Shown here: positions 6,245 through 8,775 of the stretch, piece by piece
Layout: each line of letters starts with the position of its first letter
Position numbering within the stretch: position 1 is the first letter of the stretch
Source: an uncultured Anaerovibrio sp.
Lineage (GTDB): Bacteria > Bacillota > Negativicutes > Selenomonadales > Selenomonadaceae
Direction of reading: 5' to 3'
Assembly: GCA_900768695.1 (NCBI GenBank)
Contig: CAAGDY010000500.1
Span: 1 to 8,775 of the forward strand
DNA length: 8,775 bases
Notes under the pieces: model-generated
Told to the model about the DNA's origin: nothing
The model's input: only the letters and a program-made list of their open reading frames with translations
The model's database searches: none
Translations under genes and position numbers: made by a program

Positions 6245-6931
6245 ATGGATAAAGACATAGTAAAAGATATTGTGGAATGGGATGTTCATAATTGGAGCAG
6301 GGCAATAGATTTTTGGTCTGAAAACAATATTTTTAATAATGATTTACGTGGGAAAAAAGTATTAGATATAGGTGGCAGAAATGGTGGATTATCACTTTAT
6401 TGGTCATTAAAAGGAGCAGAGGTAGATTGTACTGATTTGAGTGAAAATAGTTTTGAAAAAGCACGTATATTGCATAGAAAATATGGTGTAGGAAGGCAGA
6501 TAAGCTATTATGCATTGGATGCCTTAAATTTGCATGATGAGAAAAAATATGACATCATCACATTTAAATCTGTATTAGGTGGCATAGGGTATGACAATAA
6601 TTATGCTAATCAGCATGTGGCTATGCGAAATATTTATAGAGCTTTAAAGCCGGGAGGATTTTTGGTCTTTGCTGAAAATCTTACAGGGACTTTTTTGCAT
6701 ATGTGGCTTAGGCGTAATATTCGACATATGAGGCGATGGCGGTATGTAAAGCTGGAAGAAGTATTTCAGCTGACAGAACAATATAGAGATGTGAAATATA
6801 GAACTTTTGGACTGTTAGGGGGAGTAATGCCGGGGATTATGGGAAATATAACAAGCCTGATAGATTCCAGGTGTGATGCTTTTCTTGCTGATGAATGGAA
6901 ATACATCGCAAGCGTAGTAGCGCAGAAGTAA
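6245..6931 (+). CDS. Class I SAM-dependent methyltransferase
   Basis: This 228-residue cytoplasmic protein has a seven-strand methyltransferase core: motif I VLDIGGRNGG (39-48), an acidic DCTDLSE at the end of strand 2 (61-67), DALNL (92-96), YDIITFKSVLGGI (102-114) and LKPGGFLVFAE (134-144). A basic stretch, WLRRNIRHMRRWR (154-166), follows the core. The substrate cannot be read from sequence. The context suggests a sugar of the repeat unit or a lipid-linked intermediate. The start ATG 6245 abuts the previous stop, with GGGAGA at 6231-6236. Composition is unusual: 6301-6420 is about 31% GC by hand count, against about 58% for 5101-5220 in the preceding gene, so a separate origin is likely. 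Other Methyltransf_11-like roles remain possible. Confidence 0.85.
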   Translation: MDKDIVKDIVEWDVHNWSRAIDFWSENNIFNNDLRGKKVLDIGGRNGGLSLYWSLKGAEVDCTDLSENSFEKARILHRKYGVGRQISYYALDALNLHDEKKYDIITFKSVLGGIGYDNNYANQHVAMRNIYRALKPGGFLVFAENLTGTFLHMWLRRNIRHMRRWRYVKLEEVFQLTEQYRDVKYRTFGLLGGVMPGIMGNITSLIDSRCDAFLADEWKYIASVVAQK

Positions 6932-6937
6932 CTTGGT

Positions 6938-6943
6938 TATAAT
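6938..6943 (+). promoter_or_regulatory. Possible internal -10 box
   Basis: A perfect TATAAT lies just upstream of the phosphoglycosyl transferase gene. No acceptable -35 (TTGACA-like) is seen about 17 bases upstream, and there is no TG extension. It may be a chance match in an AT-rich stretch, or a weak internal promoter for the second half of the operon. Confidence 0.2.
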
Positions 6944-6961
6944 ATCATGTGGGGACGATAT

Positions 6962-7651
6962 ATGGTTGTTTTGTGCAGATGGGAAGAGTTGCCTGATAAT
7001 ATGAGGTGTCAGGATGTATGGCCTTATTATGAGGTGCTGACAGGCAGGAAAGGCATGCTGTTGTTGAAATTTGTCTTTGACAGGGTGATTGCGTTGCTGA
7101 TGCTGATATTGCTGCTACCAGTGTTTCTGCTGGTTGCGGTGTGGATAAAGCTGGATTCACCAGGAGAAGTATTTTTCCGTCAGGAGCGTGTTACCAGATA
7201 TGGCAGGCGGTTTTATATATACAAATTTCGCACCATGGTAAGAAATGCAGAAAGTCTTGGTGCGCAGGTAACCACGAAGCAGGATATGCGTGTAACGAAT
7301 GTAGGCAGGAAAATTCGTGCCTGCAGGCTGGATGAAATTCCCCAGCTTATAAATATACTGAAAGGCGAGATGAGCTTTGTGGGGACAAGGCCGGAGGTGC
7401 CGCGATATGTGGCTCATTATACGGATGAGATGCTGGCAACGCTTCTGCTGCCGGCCGGAGTAACCAGCCAGGCGAGTATCCATTACAAGGATGAGGAAGA
7501 GCTGCTGACTAAAAGTGATGACACGGATAAAACCTACGTGGAAACAGTATTGCCAGGAAAGATGGAATATAATCTGAGGGAGATGAGGGAGTATTCCTTT
7601 ATTAAAGAGTTAGGGACTATGGTGGAAACCTTGATTGCGGTGGTGAAGTAA
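6962..7651 (+). CDS. Monotopic phosphoglycosyl transferase (undecaprenyl-phosphate sugar transferase, PglC/WcaJ family)
   Basis: This 229-residue protein transfers a sugar-1-phosphate from a UDP-sugar to undecaprenyl phosphate at the inner membrane, starting repeat-unit assembly. A re-entrant hydrophobic helix covers about 36-62, with Pro53 as the likely break. WIKLDSPGEVFFRQERV (61-77), KFRTM (88-92) and SFVGTRPEVPRYV (138-150) follow. RLDEIPQL carries Asp124-Glu125, corresponding to the catalytic Asp-Glu dyad of PglC. The N-terminal 30 residues (WEELPDNM...VWPYYEVL) form a short extension that I recall from Firmicute members, so it looks genuine. ATG 6962 is chosen because GGGGA (6951-6955) lies six bases before it. 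The ATG at 6947 would add five residues but has no ribosome site. The C-terminal part (TLLLPAGVTSQASIHYKDE) is typical of a subfamily without extra domains. The sugar handled is probably the product of the upstream dehydratase/aminotransferase, which is inference. Confidence 0.9.
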   Translation: MVVLCRWEELPDNMRCQDVWPYYEVLTGRKGMLLLKFVFDRVIALLMLILLLPVFLLVAVWIKLDSPGEVFFRQERVTRYGRRFYIYKFRTMVRNAESLGAQVTTKQDMRVTNVGRKIRACRLDEIPQLINILKGEMSFVGTRPEVPRYVAHYTDEMLATLLLPAGVTSQASIHYKDEEELLTKSDDTDKTYVETVLPGKMEYNLREMREYSFIKELGTMVETLIAVVK

Positions 7652-7656
7652 AAGTG

Positions 7657-8487
7657 ATGAATTCAGGAAAACTGAAGTACAGTGTCCTGATGACAGTATA
7701 CAGGGATGATAATCCTGCTTATTTTGAATTGAGCCTGGATAGCATGCTCAACCAGACTTATAAGCCTGATGAAATTGTTTTGGTAAAGGATGGTCCTGTT
7801 GGCGATGTTCTGCAAAGTGTGATAGATGCAAGGTTAAAAAATGCCGTACATATAAAGCAGATTCAACTACCTGCCAATGTAGGTCTTGGATTAGCTCTGA
7901 ATGAAGGTTTAAAGCATTGTTCCAACGAACTGGTAGCTAGAATGGATGCAGATGATTATTCCATGCCTAACCGTTGTGAATTGCAAATCAATGCGTTTAA
8001 GTCCAATCCAGGGTTGGATATTGTGGGATGTCCGGCAGATGAATTTGTAGACGATATTGATAATATTATAGGATGCAGAAATGTCCCATGCCCTAATGCC
8101 GATATTTATACTTTTGCAAGGAAAAGGGATCCGTTCAATCATCCTACTGTTATGTATAAAAAATCTGCAGTAATTGACGCGGGGATGTATTCTGATTATA
8201 GAAAAAATCAGGATACTGACTTGTGGATAAAAATGTTGAGCAATGGTGCCGAATGCCTGAATTTGAGTGAGCATGTATTCAGGTTCAGGTTTGATGAAAG
8301 GACATATAAAAAGCGCAAGTCTTGGATAAACACAAAAATCTTATTGAAAATAAGGTATAAAGCTTGGAAATCAGGTTTTAGTTCATTCTTTGAATTTCTT
8401 ATGGTTGCAGTTATGCAGGTTGGCGTTTATGTTTTGCCAGTAATATTTCAAAAATGGCTGTATATGAAGGTGCTGAGAAAACAATAA
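7657..8487 (+). CDS. Family 2 glycosyltransferase (AmsE-like)
   Basis: This protein has 276 residues from ATG 7657; a GTG directly before it at 7654 would add one. The GT-A fold begins YSVLMTVYRDDNP, with LDSMLNQTYKPDEIVLVKDG in the position of the nucleotide-binding strand. The metal-binding DxD reads ARMDADDYS at about residues 94-102. FNHPTVMYKKSAV (about 160-172) and QDTDLWIKM (about 185-193) follow. Related enzymes usually have an acidic ED at the QD position, so the first catalytic acid appears to be Gln. A hydrophobic segment near 246-265 and a basic tail may hold it at the inner membrane face. It probably adds a sugar to the lipid-linked repeat unit. It lies 5 bases after the phosphoglycosyl transferase gene. 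Composition is AT-rich (about 38% GC over 8161-8280). Donor and linkage are not predictable. Confidence 0.88.
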   Translation: MNSGKLKYSVLMTVYRDDNPAYFELSLDSMLNQTYKPDEIVLVKDGPVGDVLQSVIDARLKNAVHIKQIQLPANVGLGLALNEGLKHCSNELVARMDADDYSMPNRCELQINAFKSNPGLDIVGCPADEFVDDIDNIIGCRNVPCPNADIYTFARKRDPFNHPTVMYKKSAVIDAGMYSDYRKNQDTDLWIKMLSNGAECLNLSEHVFRFRFDERTYKKRKSWINTKILLKIRYKAWKSGFSSFFEFLMVAVMQVGVYVLPVIFQKWLYMKVLRKQ

Positions 8488-8539
8488 GAAAATGGGAGAT
8501 TTTATTAGCGAATAAAGACTTCGTTTGTATGAGGATTTT

Positions 8540-8775
8540 ATGGTAAAAATTTTGTATGTTGTAGATAAAATGCACAGAGGCTCCGGAGTAACGACCGTCG
8601 TTTTAAACTATTTATTGCACATGGATAGAAGCAACATAGAAATTGATGTTATTGCTTTGTCGACGAGCGACGGGGATATAGTTGAGGAATTACATGCCGC
8701 GGGCATCAATGTGTATTTCATGCCGTCACTGTCGTTGTTACGAGTAAGGCGTTATTGGCAGTTCTGGCATAATTA
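8540..8775 (+). CDS. GT-B glycosyltransferase, N-terminal part (partial, family 4-like)
   Basis: An open frame runs from ATG 8540, behind GAGGA (8531-8535), to the window edge, giving 78 complete codons. It begins MVKILYVVDKMHRGSGVTTV and continues NYLLHMDRSNIEIDVIAL, the first strand and glycine-rich loop typical of the acceptor-side Rossmann domain of family 4 (GT-B) glycosyltransferases. HAAGINVYFMPSLSLLRVRR fits the next strand. The donor-binding C-terminal domain with its EX7E motif would lie beyond the window, so the family is inferred from the N terminus only. The gene follows the family 2 glycosyltransferase after a 52-base gap with no terminator, so the operon probably continues. It is likely to add a further sugar to the repeat unit. 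Confidence 0.72.
   Translation, partial: MVKILYVVDKMHRGSGVTTVVLNYLLHMDRSNIEIDVIALSTSDGDIVEELHAAGINVYFMPSLSLLRVRRYWQFWHN

Noticed and set aside
8488..8539. Terminator or gene in the gap before the last glycosyltransferase
   Set aside because: No stem with a T run is visible, and the only small frame (ATG 8492, seven codons) has no ribosome site. The gap looks like a plain intra-operon spacer.

Overview
The window joins two unrelated regions separated by a strong terminator. GC varies from about 58% to about 31% by hand count over 120-base samples. The left part carries the Firmicute-type division cluster order ftsQ/divIB, DUF881, DUF1290 (sbp). Together with the coding style this suggests a Firmicute, and the mid-range GC would suit a diderm Negativicute (Selenomonas-like). 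That placement is inference, because no rRNA or species-specific marker is present.

Region 1 (1-1929, + strand) is the end of a murein/division (dcw) cluster: the last 36 codons of D-alanine--D-alanine ligase, then FtsQ/DivIB (GTG start), a DUF881 membrane-anchored coiled-coil protein, and the small basic membrane protein Sbp, which overlaps the DUF881 gene by ATGA. In Bacillus subtilis the next genes would be ftsA and ftsZ. Here transcription instead meets a very long hairpin terminator at 1949-2015.

Region 2 (1930-2325) is a 396-base intergenic stretch with no convincing gene. It holds the terminator, a second GC-capped hairpin, a 48-base direct repeat present twice (43/48 identical, exactly 70 bases apart), and a leader hairpin. 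Each repeat copy can be read as a sigma-70 promoter (TTGCGG, 16 bases, extended -10 TGnTAC[C/T]AT). A run of 7 or 8 G lies between the two boxes, a layout that could allow phase-variable transcription.

Region 3 (2326-8775, + strand, cut off at the right edge) is a surface-polysaccharide operon. In order it encodes a Wzz-type chain-length regulator, a membrane-bound nucleotide-sugar 4,6-dehydratase (WbpM/CapD/PglF type), a DegT/DnrJ-type PLP aminotransferase, a class I SAM methyltransferase, a monotopic phosphoglycosyl transferase, a family 2 glycosyltransferase, and the start of a GT-B glycosyltransferase. The dehydratase and aminotransferase would make a UDP-4-amino-4,6-dideoxy-hexose. The phosphoglycosyl transferase would load the first sugar on undecaprenyl phosphate, the glycosyltransferases extend the repeat unit, and Wzz sets chain length. 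The methyltransferase gene and part of what follows are much more AT-rich than the genes before them, which fits the mosaic build of polysaccharide loci.
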